Below, one piece after another: positions 8,190 through 16,085 of a DNA stretch of 44,194 nucleotides. The stretch comes from Actinobacteria bacterium UBA959 (GTDB lineage: Bacteria; Actinomycetota; Actinomycetes; S36-B12; UBA5976), in NCBI GenBank assembly GCA_002293025.1, contig DBCL01000014.1, positions 69,673 through 113,866 on the forward strand, read 5' to 3'. The notes below the pieces were generated by a model. It was not told the origin of the DNA. It saw only the letters and a list, made by a program, of their open reading frames with translations, and made no database searches. Made by a program: the position numbers and the translations under genes. Numbering within the stretch: position 1 is the first letter of the stretch; every line of letters begins with the position of its first letter.

Positions 8190-8941
8190 TGACTAGATCA
8201 GATCATGACTTAAATGCAGCTAGTGCATTAGTTAGAGCAGATGATCTTGTAGCTGGATACCTGCCAGGTGTGAATATTCTTAATGGCTGTGACTTGTATG
8301 CGAATAAAGGTGAGTTGGTTGGAATCATTGGTCCAAATGGTGCTGGTAAATCAACTCTATTGAAAGCCATGTTTGGTTTAGTTAAGGTAAGTTCAGGAAG
8401 CGTCACGCTGGATGGCGAGGACATTACCGGCCAACGAGCAGACCAATTGGTGCATAAAGGAATTGGCTTTGTCCCACAAAATAACAATGTGTTTCCCTCT
8501 TTGACAATTGAAGAGAACCTGCAAATGGGTGCTTTCCAAACACCAGACAAGTTCCAAGAACGGTTTGATTTTGTGACTTCACTTTTCCCAGCCTTGGGTG
8601 AGCGCCGCAAACAGCGAGCGGGATCTTTATCTGGGGGCGAGCGACAGATGGTTGCGATGTCTCGAGCTTTGATGATGAACCCATCTGTTTTATTGCTGGA
8701 TGAACCAAGCGCTGGGCTGTCTCCTGCTTTGCAAGATGAAGTGTTTGTGCGAGTGCGTGAAATTAATCGCTCAGGGGTAACAGTAATTATGGTTGAGCAA
8801 AACGCTAGGCGCTGTCTACAAATTGTGGATCGAGGATACGTGTTAGATCAAGGCAAAAATGCCTACACTGGAACTGGTAAATCTCTCGCAACTGATCCAA
8901 AAGTGATCGAACTATATTTGGGAACATTAGCTAAGGCTTAA
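8189..8941 (+). CDS. livF: Branched-chain amino-acid ABC transporter ATPase LivF
   Basis: Second ATPase of the LIV importer, expected to pair with LivG. The 250-residue product has Walker A GPNGAGKS (48-55), a Q-loop region GIGFVPQNNNVFPSLT typical of LivF, signature SLSGGERQM, Walker B LLLDEPSAGLSP and H-loop VEQNAR. The start overlaps the livG stop by one base (TAATGA). It is the last gene of livHMGF and is followed within 30 bases by a strong terminator shared with the convergent livJ. Confidence 0.95.
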   Translation: MTRSDHDLNAASALVRADDLVAGYLPGVNILNGCDLYANKGELVGIIGPNGAGKSTLLKAMFGLVKVSSGSVTLDGEDITGQRADQLVHKGIGFVPQNNNVFPSLTIEENLQMGAFQTPDKFQERFDFVTSLFPALGERRKQRAGSLSGGERQMVAMSRALMMNPSVLLLDEPSAGLSPALQDEVFVRVREINRSGVTVIMVEQNARRCLQIVDRGYVLDQGKNAYTGTGKSLATDPKVIELYLGTLAKA

Positions 8942-8967
8942 CAAAAAGTTTGCTCTTAGGTTTAAGC

Positions 8968-8998
8968 AAAAGGCCCGGCTCAATGAGCCGGGCCTTTT
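8968..8998. terminator. Bidirectional terminator between livF and livJ
   Basis: A perfect 13-bp stem (AAAAGGCCCGGCT with AGCCGGGCCTTTT) with a five-base loop CAATG. The flanking A-run and T-run make it an intrinsic terminator on both strands, ending livHMGF and the convergent livJ transcript. Confidence 0.93.
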
Positions 8999-9012
8999 GG
9001 ATTATTTCTTAT

Positions 9013-10257
9013 TTATGGCAGTGGAGCTGGTACTGCACCAACGATGAACTCATCTACCTTAGCGACAGATGCATCATTAGCTGTGTACTCGTAGATGCCC
9101 ATGGTTGCCTGTGATGGCTCACCATTCTCATCAAACTCAACTGGACCAGAAACGCCATCGAAGTCGATGTCGGTTCCTTCATCAAGCAGAGCCTTGCAGT
9201 CTGCCCATGATGAACACTTCTCGCCACCTGATGAAACTGACTGCAGATTTGCAGCGATAGTTGCACCATCTGTTGCTCCGCCTTGCTGTGCAGCAAGAGC
9301 GATCAACATAACTGCGTCATATGACTCAGCAGCGTATGAGAAGTCAGTCAAAGAAGGATCAACTGCAAGCAGTCTCTCCTGGAATTCTGCTGGAGCAGCA
9401 GCACCTGGAAGAGTGGCCTTTACGCCAGTCATGATGCCTGCAGGCAGATCCTTGAAAGCTGTATTCGAGTAGTTACCGTCTACCAAGTAAAGCTTGACCT
9501 TATCTGGGCCAATTCCTTGCTTGATCATTTCTTGTACTACTGCTGTGCTCTCAGCGAAACCAATCAATGCAACTGCATCTGGCTTTGCAGCCTTAGCCTT
9601 TCCAACCTCAGCAGAGAACTCAGTTGCTTGTGGGTTGTAAGTGATGATTGTTGAGGTTCCAGTGAATGCGTTAGCTGCATACTTGGCTAGACCATTTCCG
9701 TATGCATCATCCAAGTTAAGGATAACTGCATTTTGTGCACCTTCATTGGCCATCAACTGACCAAGTACTGCACCTTGGAAGGTGTCAGAAGGAGCTGTAC
9801 GGAAGTACAAGCCGTTGTCTGCATAGTTTGTGAAATCTGGTGATGTGTTAGCAGGTGAGAAATGCACAACGCCTGCACCAGTGATCTTGTCGATTACTGT
9901 GAAGGACACACCTGAAGATGCAGCACCAACGATGGCGCCAACGCCAGCAGCTAGGTGTGAGTCAACAGTTGTTTGTGCGATGTCTGTACTGGTATCTCCT
10001 GAGTCACCGCGTAGGTGCTCAACTGGGGCTCCAAGTACACCGCCACCATCATTGATTTCTTGAACTGCAAGATCAACTCCTGCGAATTCTGGTGGGCCGA
10101 GGAATGCGAGGCTGCCAGTTTCAGGCAACATCGATCCAATCTTTAGCGGTGTTGCAGTAGCGTCTCCTGATCCTTCGTCGCTGCTCGAGCAAGCGGCAAG
10201 AACCAAAAGGGAGGCGCCGATAACTGCAGCAGAGCGCAATATCGATGAACGGGTCAT
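9013..10257 (-). CDS. livJ: Branched-chain amino-acid ABC transporter substrate-binding lipoprotein
   Basis: Extracytoplasmic receptor that delivers its ligand to LivHMGF; the LIV family binds Leu/Ile/Val but relatives bind other amides or amino acids, so the exact ligand is not settled. The start at 10257 (MTRSSILRS) is fixed by AAGGAG seven bases upstream and by a lipoprotein signal peptide whose lipobox LAAC puts the lipidated cysteine at residue 23. A longer open frame upstream would bury this signal. The mature part shows the periplasmic-binding-protein type 1 fold (IGSMLPETGSLAFLGPPE, GAVGAIVGAASSG-like segment, YAAESYDAVMLIA). It faces livHMGF and is divergent from glyA, with a structured leader. 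Confidence 0.93.
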   Translation of the reverse strand: MTRSSILRSAAVIGASLLVLAACSSSDEGSGDATATPLKIGSMLPETGSLAFLGPPEFAGVDLAVQEINDGGGVLGAPVEHLRGDSGDTSTDIAQTTVDSHLAAGVGAIVGAASSGVSFTVIDKITGAGVVHFSPANTSPDFTNYADNGLYFRTAPSDTFQGAVLGQLMANEGAQNAVILNLDDAYGNGLAKYAANAFTGTSTIITYNPQATEFSAEVGKAKAAKPDAVALIGFAESTAVVQEMIKQGIGPDKVKLYLVDGNYSNTAFKDLPAGIMTGVKATLPGAAAPAEFQERLLAVDPSLTDFSYAAESYDAVMLIALAAQQGGATDGATIAANLQSVSSGGEKCSSWADCKALLDEGTDIDFDGVSGPVEFDENGEPSQATMGIYEYTANDASVAKVDEFIVGAVPAPLP

Positions 10258-10332
10258 TAACCGTCTCCTTGTTGTAAAGCCCTTAGGGGAAATCCCGAAG
10301 GAGCGCATATTCTCCCCGCAATCCCCTAAGGG
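10258..10332 (-). promoter_or_regulatory. Structured leader RNA upstream of livJ
   Basis: On the minus strand a perfect 11-bp inverted repeat (CCCTTAGGGGA/TCCCCTAAGGG, plus-strand 10322-10332 and 10280-10290) encloses 31 nt. That enclosed segment contains CTCCTT (plus-strand 10298-10303), exactly complementary to the livJ ribosome site AAGGAG (plus-strand 10265-10270), so the loop could pair with it as a pseudoknot and hide the site. Within the loop GGAG and CTCC could form a small competing stem. The architecture resembles a translation-controlling leader; no known class is recognised. Confidence 0.5.
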
Positions 10333-10483
10333 CACGAACCCAGCCCCCCATGGGAAGTCCACCTTTAACAACATTGTGACCAATTCGAAACCAAAATGCC
10401 CAAAAAATGGCTTGAAGGAGCAAAATTCCATAATTCTTTAGACTGGTCCCCTAGTCAAGAATTTATTGTGATCAGGAGAGTGG

Positions 10484-11752
10484 ATGTCCGCAAATACCTT
10501 TTGGGGTCCAGATTTTGAAGAATTACAGAGCCAAGATCCACAAATAGCTCAGATTTTGTTAGATGAGTTGAACCGACAGAGAACAGGATTGCAATTAATT
10601 GCGTCCGAGAACCTAACCTCTCCGGCAGTCTTAGCAGCTTTTGGTTCAGTGCTTAGCAATAAGTATGCAGAGGGATACCCAGGGAAGCGTTACTACGGTG
10701 GTTGTGAAGTTGTAGACCAAGCAGAGAATTTGGCAATTGATCGTGCTAAGAAGTTGTTTGGTGCAGACCACGCAAATGTGCAACCGCACTCAGGAGCATC
10801 TGCAAATTTAGCTGCGTATGCAGCTTTCACAAAACCAGGTGACAAAGTTTTAGCATTGTCATTGGCACAAGGTGGACATCTAACTCATGGATCACCTGTG
10901 AATTTCTCTGGCCAGTGGTTTGAACCAATTCATTACACGGTTAAGAAAGATACCGAATACATTGATTATGACGAAGTTCGATCCCTAGCCATAGAGCATC
11001 GTCCAAAAATGATCATTGCTGGTGCAACTGCTTACCCTCGATTGGTTGATTTTGCTGTATTTAGACAAATTGCAGATGAAGTTGGTGCAATTTTGATGGT
11101 GGACGCTGCGCACTTCATTGGCTTAGTTGCAGGCAAAGCCATACCAAGTCCGGTTCCACACGCAGATGTTGTTTGCTTTACAACGCATAAAGTTTTAAGA
11201 GGGCCTCGTGGGGGAATGATCTTGTGCAAAGAAGAACATGCAAAGGCTATAGACAAAGCTGTATTTCCAAAAATGCAAGGTGGACCACTTATGAATGCAG
11301 TTGCTGCGAAAGCTGTGGTGCTTAAAGAATGTGATACTGCGCCTTATCAAGATTATGCCAAACAGGTAATCAAAAATGCACAAGCTCTGGCAGCTGCTTT
11401 GAATGATCAAGGACTAAGGCCAGTTAGTGGCGGAACAGATACCCATCTAATCCTGCTTGATTTGCAAGGAATTGGAGTTGATGGGAAAGAAGCAGAAAAG
11501 CGGTGCGATGCAGCTCAGATTACTTTGAATAAGAATTCAATCCCCTATGACCCACAACCACCAATGATCTCTTCTGGAATACGAGTTGGCACCCCATCAA
11601 TTACTACACAAGGCATGAAAGAAGATGCAATGGTTGAAGTTGCAGCCTTGATTGCAGGTGCCGTTAAAGCAACTGACCCAAGTACTTCGATCGAGATTGG
11701 TAAGAAAGTAAATCAACTCGTTGCGAAGTACCCGGCGTATAAGCGTGCGTGA
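10484..11752 (+). CDS. glyA: Serine hydroxymethyltransferase
   Basis: PLP enzyme converting serine and tetrahydrofolate to glycine and 5,10-methylene-tetrahydrofolate, the main one-carbon source. At 422 residues it has the usual length. Visible features are QLIASENLTS, the glycine-rich YAEGYPGKRYYGG, MVDAAHFIGLVAG and the cofactor lysine at 236 in TTHKVLRGPRGG. The ATG at 10484 follows an AGGAG site at 10473-10477. The end overlaps the next gene, wecA, by eight bases, so the two are coupled; this glyA-wecA-atp order occurs in other actinobacteria. The 226-bp region shared with divergent livJ must hold its promoter. Confidence 0.97.
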   Translation: MSANTFWGPDFEELQSQDPQIAQILLDELNRQRTGLQLIASENLTSPAVLAAFGSVLSNKYAEGYPGKRYYGGCEVVDQAENLAIDRAKKLFGADHANVQPHSGASANLAAYAAFTKPGDKVLALSLAQGGHLTHGSPVNFSGQWFEPIHYTVKKDTEYIDYDEVRSLAIEHRPKMIIAGATAYPRLVDFAVFRQIADEVGAILMVDAAHFIGLVAGKAIPSPVPHADVVCFTTHKVLRGPRGGMILCKEEHAKAIDKAVFPKMQGGPLMNAVAAKAVVLKECDTAPYQDYAKQVIKNAQALAAALNDQGLRPVSGGTDTHLILLDLQGIGVDGKEAEKRCDAAQITLNKNSIPYDPQPPMISSGIRVGTPSITTQGMKEDAMVEVAALIAGAVKATDPSTSIEIGKKVNQLVAKYPAYKRA

Positions 11753-12854
11753 ATATCTTCTTTGCATGATGGCAGCAGCGTTCATTACGCTGCTAGCAAC
11801 ACCTGCAGTTAGAGCATTTGCGATTAGGGCTAATGCCATGGCTCAAGTTAGAGATCGTGATGTTCACGACAAGCCAACTCCAAGGTGGGGAGGGCTTGCA
11901 ATGTTTTTTGGAATCGCTGTTGGCGTATTACTAGCATCTAGATTGCCGCTAATGAGCTCGGTATTTGCTGACAACTCAACTGCCATTGGAGTTTTAGGAG
12001 CAAGTGCGATTTTGGTGGTTTTAGGTTTGGTTGATGATCGGTGGCCACTTGATGCACCCATAAAACTAACTATTCAAGTTATTGCAGCAGCTGTTATGGC
12101 TGTGTCAGGAATTACGATTTCATGGCTGCCGCTTGGAAGTACTTTTGTATTGGATCCAACTACCAGTGTGTTGATAACTATCTTGCTTGTTTTGATAACG
12201 GTTAACGCCGTGAATTTTGTAGATGGACTTGATGGGTTAGCAGCAGGCGTAGTTGGTATTGCAGCACTGGCATTTTTTCTATATGCCTACACGTTAAGTG
12301 TGACTGAAGGATTCATCAGGGCAACTTTGCCAACACTAATGAGTGCTTTAATTGTTGGAGCAGTTATTGGATTCTTGCCACATAATTTTTATCCTGCAAA
12401 AATATTTATGGGTGATACGGGCTCGATGCTATTGGGGTTAATTCTGGCTGCAGTGAGTATCACTTTGGTTGGTCAGTTAGATCCAGCAGTCATTGGCTCG
12501 GCATCAGTGCTTCCTGCTTTTTTGCCAGTTCTTATCCCTATCTTTGTAATTGCCATACCTTTGGCAGATTTACTTCTAGCAATTCTTAGAAGAACTCGTG
12601 CTGGTAGAAGTCCGTTTACACCTGACAAAAAACACCTTCATCACTTACTACTAGAACGCGGTCATTCACAAGGCGGGGCTGCACTACTGATGTATGGAAT
12701 CGCTGCCTTGTTCGCGTTTCCAGCAGTTGCCATTGCCTTCTTTCCAATTTGGATACCACTTATGGCTTTCTTGATTGGTGCAGTTGTTTTAGTAGTAGTG
12801 TTAGAGAGAAGACCGCGATCTAAAAAATTCGTTCCAGTACAGGACTTGATATGA
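11745..12854 (+). CDS. wecA: Polyprenyl-phosphate N-acetylglucosaminyl-1-phosphate transferase (WecA/Rfe-like)
   Basis: Membrane enzyme transferring a sugar-1-phosphate from a UDP-sugar to polyprenyl phosphate, starting cell-envelope polysaccharide linkage units. The GTG at 11745 gives the actinobacterial WecA opening MREYLL and overlaps glyA by eight bases; a TTG at 11721 is less likely. Motifs: DVHDKPTPRWGG near residue 40, the Asp pair DD at 97-98, NFVDGLDGLAAG at 157-168, MGDTGSM, and the late HLHHLLLERGHS loop. About eleven membrane segments; 369 residues. In Mycobacterium the homologue rfe is at the same place just before the atp operon. The donor sugar is not determined by sequence. 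Confidence 0.92.
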   Translation: MREYLLCMMAAAFITLLATPAVRAFAIRANAMAQVRDRDVHDKPTPRWGGLAMFFGIAVGVLLASRLPLMSSVFADNSTAIGVLGASAILVVLGLVDDRWPLDAPIKLTIQVIAAAVMAVSGITISWLPLGSTFVLDPTTSVLITILLVLITVNAVNFVDGLDGLAAGVVGIAALAFFLYAYTLSVTEGFIRATLPTLMSALIVGAVIGFLPHNFYPAKIFMGDTGSMLLGLILAAVSITLVGQLDPAVIGSASVLPAFLPVLIPIFVIAIPLADLLLAILRRTRAGRSPFTPDKKHLHHLLLERGHSQGGAALLMYGIAALFAFPAVAIAFFPIWIPLMAFLIGAVVLVVVLERRPRSKKFVPVQDLI

Positions 12855-13252
12855 ACTCATCAGCAGCAGCGCTAAAGAAAATGGCTTTAGTGGGTTTCCT
12901 AATCGCGGCACTTGCCTTACCGCTGGCTACTTTGATTGGTTTCTTGATCCATGACTCCGCAGGTGCGTATGGGGCTGCAATTGGAATGGGACTTTCAGTT
13001 GTATTTATTGGGTTAACATCGGTAACTGCGCTGCTAACCATGAAGCTTAAAACCCAAACTTTAGGTTTGGTTGTCTTAACTTCTTGGCTAGTAAAAATTG
13101 TCTTGCTGCTCGTAGTTTTGGCCAGCCTGCGAGACGCCGACTTTTATCATCGCCCAACGCTTTTGGCTTCAATGCTGGTGGGGCTAGTGGGTTACCTCAC
13201 AATTGAAGCCTTAATCGTCCAACGTAGCCGTATTTTGTATGTTGAACCCTAG
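12851..13252 (+). CDS. Small membrane protein preceding the atp operon
   Basis: A 133-residue protein with four hydrophobic segments (about 12-32, 41-65, 71-92 and 105-125) and few charged residues. It overlaps wecA by four bases (ATGA). By position, size and topology it corresponds to the uncharacterised membrane protein between rfe and atpB in mycobacteria, and it resembles the AtpI-type proteins that assist assembly of the ATP synthase c-ring and ion supply. That role is inference; no diagnostic motif is visible. Confidence 0.75.
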   Translation: MNSSAAALKKMALVGFLIAALALPLATLIGFLIHDSAGAYGAAIGMGLSVVFIGLTSVTALLTMKLKTQTLGLVVLTSWLVKIVLLLVVLASLRDADFYHRPTLLASMLVGLVGYLTIEALIVQRSRILYVEP

Positions 13253-13292
13253 GTATTTCTTACTCTGGGAGCGACAAACGAGGTCTAGTTGC

Positions 13293-13298
13293 TAGGCT
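13293..13298 (+). promoter_or_regulatory. Candidate -10 element for the atp operon
   Basis: TAGGCT, nine bases before the ATG at 13308, fits the TANNNT pattern. Transcription would start only about two or three bases before the start codon. No good -35 is visible, and the 55-nt gap is the largest between glyA and atpB. Confidence 0.4.
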
Positions 13299-13307
13299 TC
13301 CGCCGCC

Positions 13308-13556
13308 ATGCCAAGCAGCCCGAAACCTGCACCACTTCCCCGTGGAGAGGGCCTAGTTTGGTCGGTGATTGGAACGCTCCTTAGTGGGCCCATTGTCTGG
13401 GGATTCATAGGTGCGTTAGTCGATCGCCAACTCGATACCGATCGAACATTTCTAGCTATCGGAGTGGTCGTTGGTGCAGTGGTAAGCATGTATGTCGTGT
13501 ACTTGCGCTTTGGTAGAGAAACTGCTGAAGAAAAAGAGAAACGGAGTCAGTCCTGA
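13308..13556 (+). CDS. AtpZ/AtpI-like ATP synthase accessory membrane protein
   Basis: 82 residues: a soluble Pro-rich start (PSSPKPAPLPRGEG), two membrane helices (about 16-36 and 46-66) and a charged C-terminal tail. The hairpin with GPIVWGFIGALVDRQLDT between and after the helices fits the AtpZ/AtpI family of small proteins encoded just ahead of F-type ATP synthase genes and thought to help c-ring assembly or cation supply. The stop codon (TGA 13554-13556) overlaps the proposed CTG start of atpB. Confidence 0.78.
   Translation: MPSSPKPAPLPRGEGLVWSVIGTLLSGPIVWGFIGALVDRQLDTDRTFLAIGVVVGAVVSMYVVYLRFGRETAEEKEKRSQS
13543..13555 (+). promoter_or_regulatory. Ribosome site and CTG start codon deciding the atpB start
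   Basis: GGAG at 13543-13546 is followed, six bases later, by CTG at 13553. No ATG, GTG or TTG occurs in the atpB frame between the in-frame stop at 13526 and the ATG at 13688, yet the sequence in between encodes the expected AtpB N-terminus. Confidence 0.65.
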
Positions 13557-14383
13557 ACAGCCAACGGACTGCCGACCTCTTTGCACAGAGTGAATCGGGT
13601 GGGTTTGAACCACCAACAATCGGCGAATTCTTTCCACCTAAATTTTTTGAATATGGTCCTGACTTCTTAGGTCAACCGCTTTTTGCAATGACTCGAATCA
13701 ATGTGATCATGCTGATCATGACTGCAGCCTTACTGATCTTCTTTTTCATGGCATTTAGACGGCCACAAGTTGTGCCAAGAGGTATTCAAAATGTTGGTGA
13801 AGTTGCTTTGGATTTTGTTCGAGTTCAAATTGCCGAAGAAATTTTAGGGCACCATGCTAAACGATTCACAGTTCTGCTGACCACAATGTTCTTCATAGTC
13901 TTGGCATTCAACATAACTGGAATTTTGCCGTTAATGCACATTGCTGCCAATAGTTTGATTGCGGTTCCACTGATTTTGGGATTCTCGGCCTACATTGCAT
14001 TTAATTATGCGGGTATCAAACAGCATGGGCTTAAGCACTATCTACAAATGAACTTGTTTCCACCAGGTGTGCCGCTGCCACTATATCTACTAGTAACCCC
14101 AATTGAGGCTGTTTCAACATTTATTTTTAGACCAGTAACTCTGACAATTCGTTTGGTGGCCAACATGTTGGCGGGTCACATGTTGTTAGTACTGTTCTAT
14201 GGTGGAGCTAACTACCTACTATTCGCTTCAGATTCTTGGTTGATGAAACCGCTTGGAGTATTTAGTTTTGTAGCAGGCTTCGCGTTTACCCTGTTTGAAA
14301 TCTTGGTTGCTTTCTTACAGGCCTACATTTTTACTTTATTAACTGCGGTGTATATCTCTGGCGCAGTTAGTGAAGAACATTGA
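13553..14383 (+). CDS. atpB: ATP synthase F0 subunit a
   Basis: Membrane stator subunit that forms the proton half-channels against the c-ring. The first ATG in frame (13688) would give only 231 residues and drop the conserved N-terminal segment before the first helix. Upstream codons read PPTIGEFFPPKFFEYG, which aligns with the GL.EF.FPP region of actinobacterial AtpB, so translation most likely starts at CTG 13553 behind GGAG and yields 276 residues. The CTG overlaps the preceding stop as CTGA. The essential arginine is in TIRLVANMLAGH, and the last helices contain FLQAYIFTLLTAVYISGA. First subunit gene of atpBEFHAGDC. Confidence 0.9.
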   Translation: MNSQRTADLFAQSESGGFEPPTIGEFFPPKFFEYGPDFLGQPLFAMTRINVIMLIMTAALLIFFFMAFRRPQVVPRGIQNVGEVALDFVRVQIAEEILGHHAKRFTVLLTTMFFIVLAFNITGILPLMHIAANSLIAVPLILGFSAYIAFNYAGIKQHGLKHYLQMNLFPPGVPLPLYLLVTPIEAVSTFIFRPVTLTIRLVANMLAGHMLLVLFYGGANYLLFASDSWLMKPLGVFSFVAGFAFTLFEILVAFLQAYIFTLLTAVYISGAVSEEH

Positions 14384-14386
14384 TGT

Positions 14387-14408
14387 GATTCGAGTAGACA
14401 CTCGAATC
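14387..14408 (+). other. Intercistronic hairpin between atpB and atpE
   Basis: GATTCGAGT (14387-14395) and ACTCGAATC (14400-14408) form a perfect 9-bp stem with loop AGAC, four bases after the atpB stop and 17 bases before the atpE start. No T-run follows, so it is not a terminator. It may stabilise the atpE message or insulate its ribosome site (AAGGA, 14416-14420). Confidence 0.65.
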
Positions 14409-14425
14409 CAAACGAAAGGAAAACA

Positions 14426-14650
14426 ATGGAGCTGTTCGCTGAAGTAACGGGCAACTTGGGCGCTGTTGGTTATGGACTTGCTGCAATTGGTCCAGGTATC
14501 GGCGTAGGCATTGTCGTAGGTAAGGCGTTGGAGAGCATCGCTCGCCAACCTGAAGCTACTGGCATTTTGCGTACCAATATGTTCTTGGGTATCGCGTTCA
14601 CTGAGGCTCTAGCCCTAATCGGCTTGGTCGCTGGCTTTATTTTCACCTGA
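14426..14650 (+). CDS. atpE: ATP synthase F0 subunit c
   Basis: Proteolipid that forms the rotating ring. Two helices joined by the polar loop RQP (residues 40-42); the ion-carrying glutamate is E60 in AFTEALALIG. Helix 1 has the glycine-rich GPGIGVGIVVG. The ligands typical of sodium-binding c-rings are absent, so proton coupling is expected. 74 residues is normal for actinobacteria. A strong AAGGA site precedes the ATG, and a stable hairpin sits upstream, consistent with the need for many copies. Confidence 0.97.
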   Translation: MELFAEVTGNLGAVGYGLAAIGPGIGVGIVVGKALESIARQPEATGILRTNMFLGIAFTEALALIGLVAGFIFT

Positions 14651-14681
14651 TCCAAACTGCTAACTGAAAGGCTCAATAATT

Positions 14682-15239
14682 ATGAGCGAGACATTCTTTT
14701 CAGCCGCCGGTGGTGGCGAAGAGGTAGAGGGCATACAGCTCTTATTGCCAGCAGCATATGACTTGCTGTTTGGTGGTATCAGTTTCGTGTTGCTTTTGTT
14801 GGCATTTTGGAAGTTTATTTTGCCTCGAGCAAAAGAGACTTTAGAAAAGCGAACTGATTCAATTGAGGGCGGAATTGCTCGTGCTGCTAATCAGGAAAAA
14901 GAGGCAGCAGCGCTGTTAGTCCAGTATCGCGAACAGCTTTCGGACGCACGTCAAGAGGCGGCTCGAATTAGAACTCAGGCACAGGCAGAGCGTGAAGAAA
15001 TTGTGCTCGCTGCTAAAGGTGAAGCAGTTGAAGCAGCAGAAGCTGTCAAACTGCAAACCAGTGCGGCTTTATCTGCTGAGCGCGGTCGAGTAGTAACTGA
15101 CTTGCGTAAGGAAGTTGGCGATCTAGCGCTAGAGCTTGCCGAGAAAGTACTTGGTGAAGCACTCACCAATGACGCGAAAGCAAGAGCAGTCATTGACCGG
15201 TTTATTTCCGATCTAGAGTCGGCAGGTGGCAAGAAGTAA
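14682..15239 (+). CDS. atpF: ATP synthase F0 subunit b
   Basis: Peripheral stalk subunit: one N-terminal membrane helix (about residues 28-48, LLFGGISFVLLLLAFWKFIL) followed by a long charged coiled coil rich in Ala, Glu, Arg (about 55-150) that reaches F1, and a C-terminal segment contacting delta. The 185-residue length and the sequence KFILPRAKETLEKR match actinobacterial b subunits. It ends two bases before atpH. Confidence 0.95.
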   Translation: MSETFFSAAGGGEEVEGIQLLLPAAYDLLFGGISFVLLLLAFWKFILPRAKETLEKRTDSIEGGIARAANQEKEAAALLVQYREQLSDARQEAARIRTQAQAEREEIVLAAKGEAVEAAEAVKLQTSAALSAERGRVVTDLRKEVGDLALELAEKVLGEALTNDAKARAVIDRFISDLESAGGKK

Positions 15240-15241
15240 TC

Positions 15242-16048
15242 ATGTCAACCACTAGCAGCAACTCACTTAATTCACTTTTAAAGATGGCTGACGCCTTGAC
15301 TGGTGTCAAGGTCCTGGAAGTGTCTCGAGTACTTTTGTCGGCTGCAAATGTAATTGATAAAGAGATTGCATTGCGTAACCTTCTCACTGATGGTGGCCGA
15401 AGCCCTTCTGCTCGATCCAAATTAGCAACAGAACTGTTTGGTGCTGAACTTCCCAAAGAAGCCTTAGCAATCTTGGGTCAAGCTGTTGAATCTAGATGGG
15501 CTTTTGCATCTGAACTAGTAGACGCTTTAGAGAAAGCTGGCTACCGAGCCATGTTTGCTCTAGCAGAGTCTGAATCCGTGCTGGATCGAGTTGAAGATGA
15601 GATCTTTAAATTCGCTCGAGTTGTTGCACAAAATGGTCAGCTACAGATGGCTCTAACCAATCCAGCGCAGTCATCCACTGCTAAGGCTGGATTAGTCAAG
15701 AACTTACTTGGAAATAACGCTCACCCTTACACGCTTGAGGTGCTTTCCCATGTGGCTAGCAACTTAAGAGGTAGAAGGACAGACAGAGTGTTTGAAGAAG
15801 TGGCAGATCTTGCAGCGGCAAGAAGAGAACGACTTCGTGCCAAATTGAGAGTGGCAATTGGATTAGATGATACTCAGCGCACCAGACTCTCAAATGCCTT
15901 AACCAAGATTTATAACAAACCAATTCATCTAGATGAAGTAATTGATACAACCGTAATGGGTGGTATCGAAGTCCGAATTGCTGATGATGTTATTGATGGA
16001 ACGATCGCTGGCCGCTTACGACAAGCACGCCATCGTGTAGCAGGCTAG
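15242..16048 (+). CDS. atpH: ATP synthase F1 subunit delta
   Basis: Connects the peripheral stalk to the top of F1. The 268-residue length is the longer actinobacterial form (E. coli 177), with an extra N-terminal region that corresponds to a b-like segment. The C-terminal delta signature is visible in DTTVMGGIEVRIADDVIDGTIAGRL. Two bases separate it from atpF. The sequence is variable as is usual for delta, but position and the C-terminal motif make the call firm. Confidence 0.95.
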   Translation: MSTTSSNSLNSLLKMADALTGVKVLEVSRVLLSAANVIDKEIALRNLLTDGGRSPSARSKLATELFGAELPKEALAILGQAVESRWAFASELVDALEKAGYRAMFALAESESVLDRVEDEIFKFARVVAQNGQLQMALTNPAQSSTAKAGLVKNLLGNNAHPYTLEVLSHVASNLRGRRTDRVFEEVADLAAARRERLRAKLRVAIGLDDTQRTRLSNALTKIYNKPIHLDEVIDTTVMGGIEVRIADDVIDGTIAGRLRQARHRVAG

Positions 16049-16085
16049 AAAACAAAAGAATACCTGGAACAAGGAGAAACCAATT

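Noticed and set aside
10258..10431. An N-terminal extension of livJ starting at 10431
   Set aside because: It would place a 58-residue tail ahead of a perfect lipoprotein signal peptide. The AAGGAG and the lipobox both support the start at 10257.
10333..10483. A sigma-70-like promoter for glyA near TTGAAG/TAATTC or TAGACT
   Set aside because: No pair of hexamers has acceptable spacing; the region must hold promoters, but none can be named with confidence.
13688..13690. ATG 13688 as the atpB start
   Set aside because: It removes the conserved N-terminal segment of subunit a and has no ribosome site (the bases before it, CCGCTTTTTGCA, are not purine-rich).
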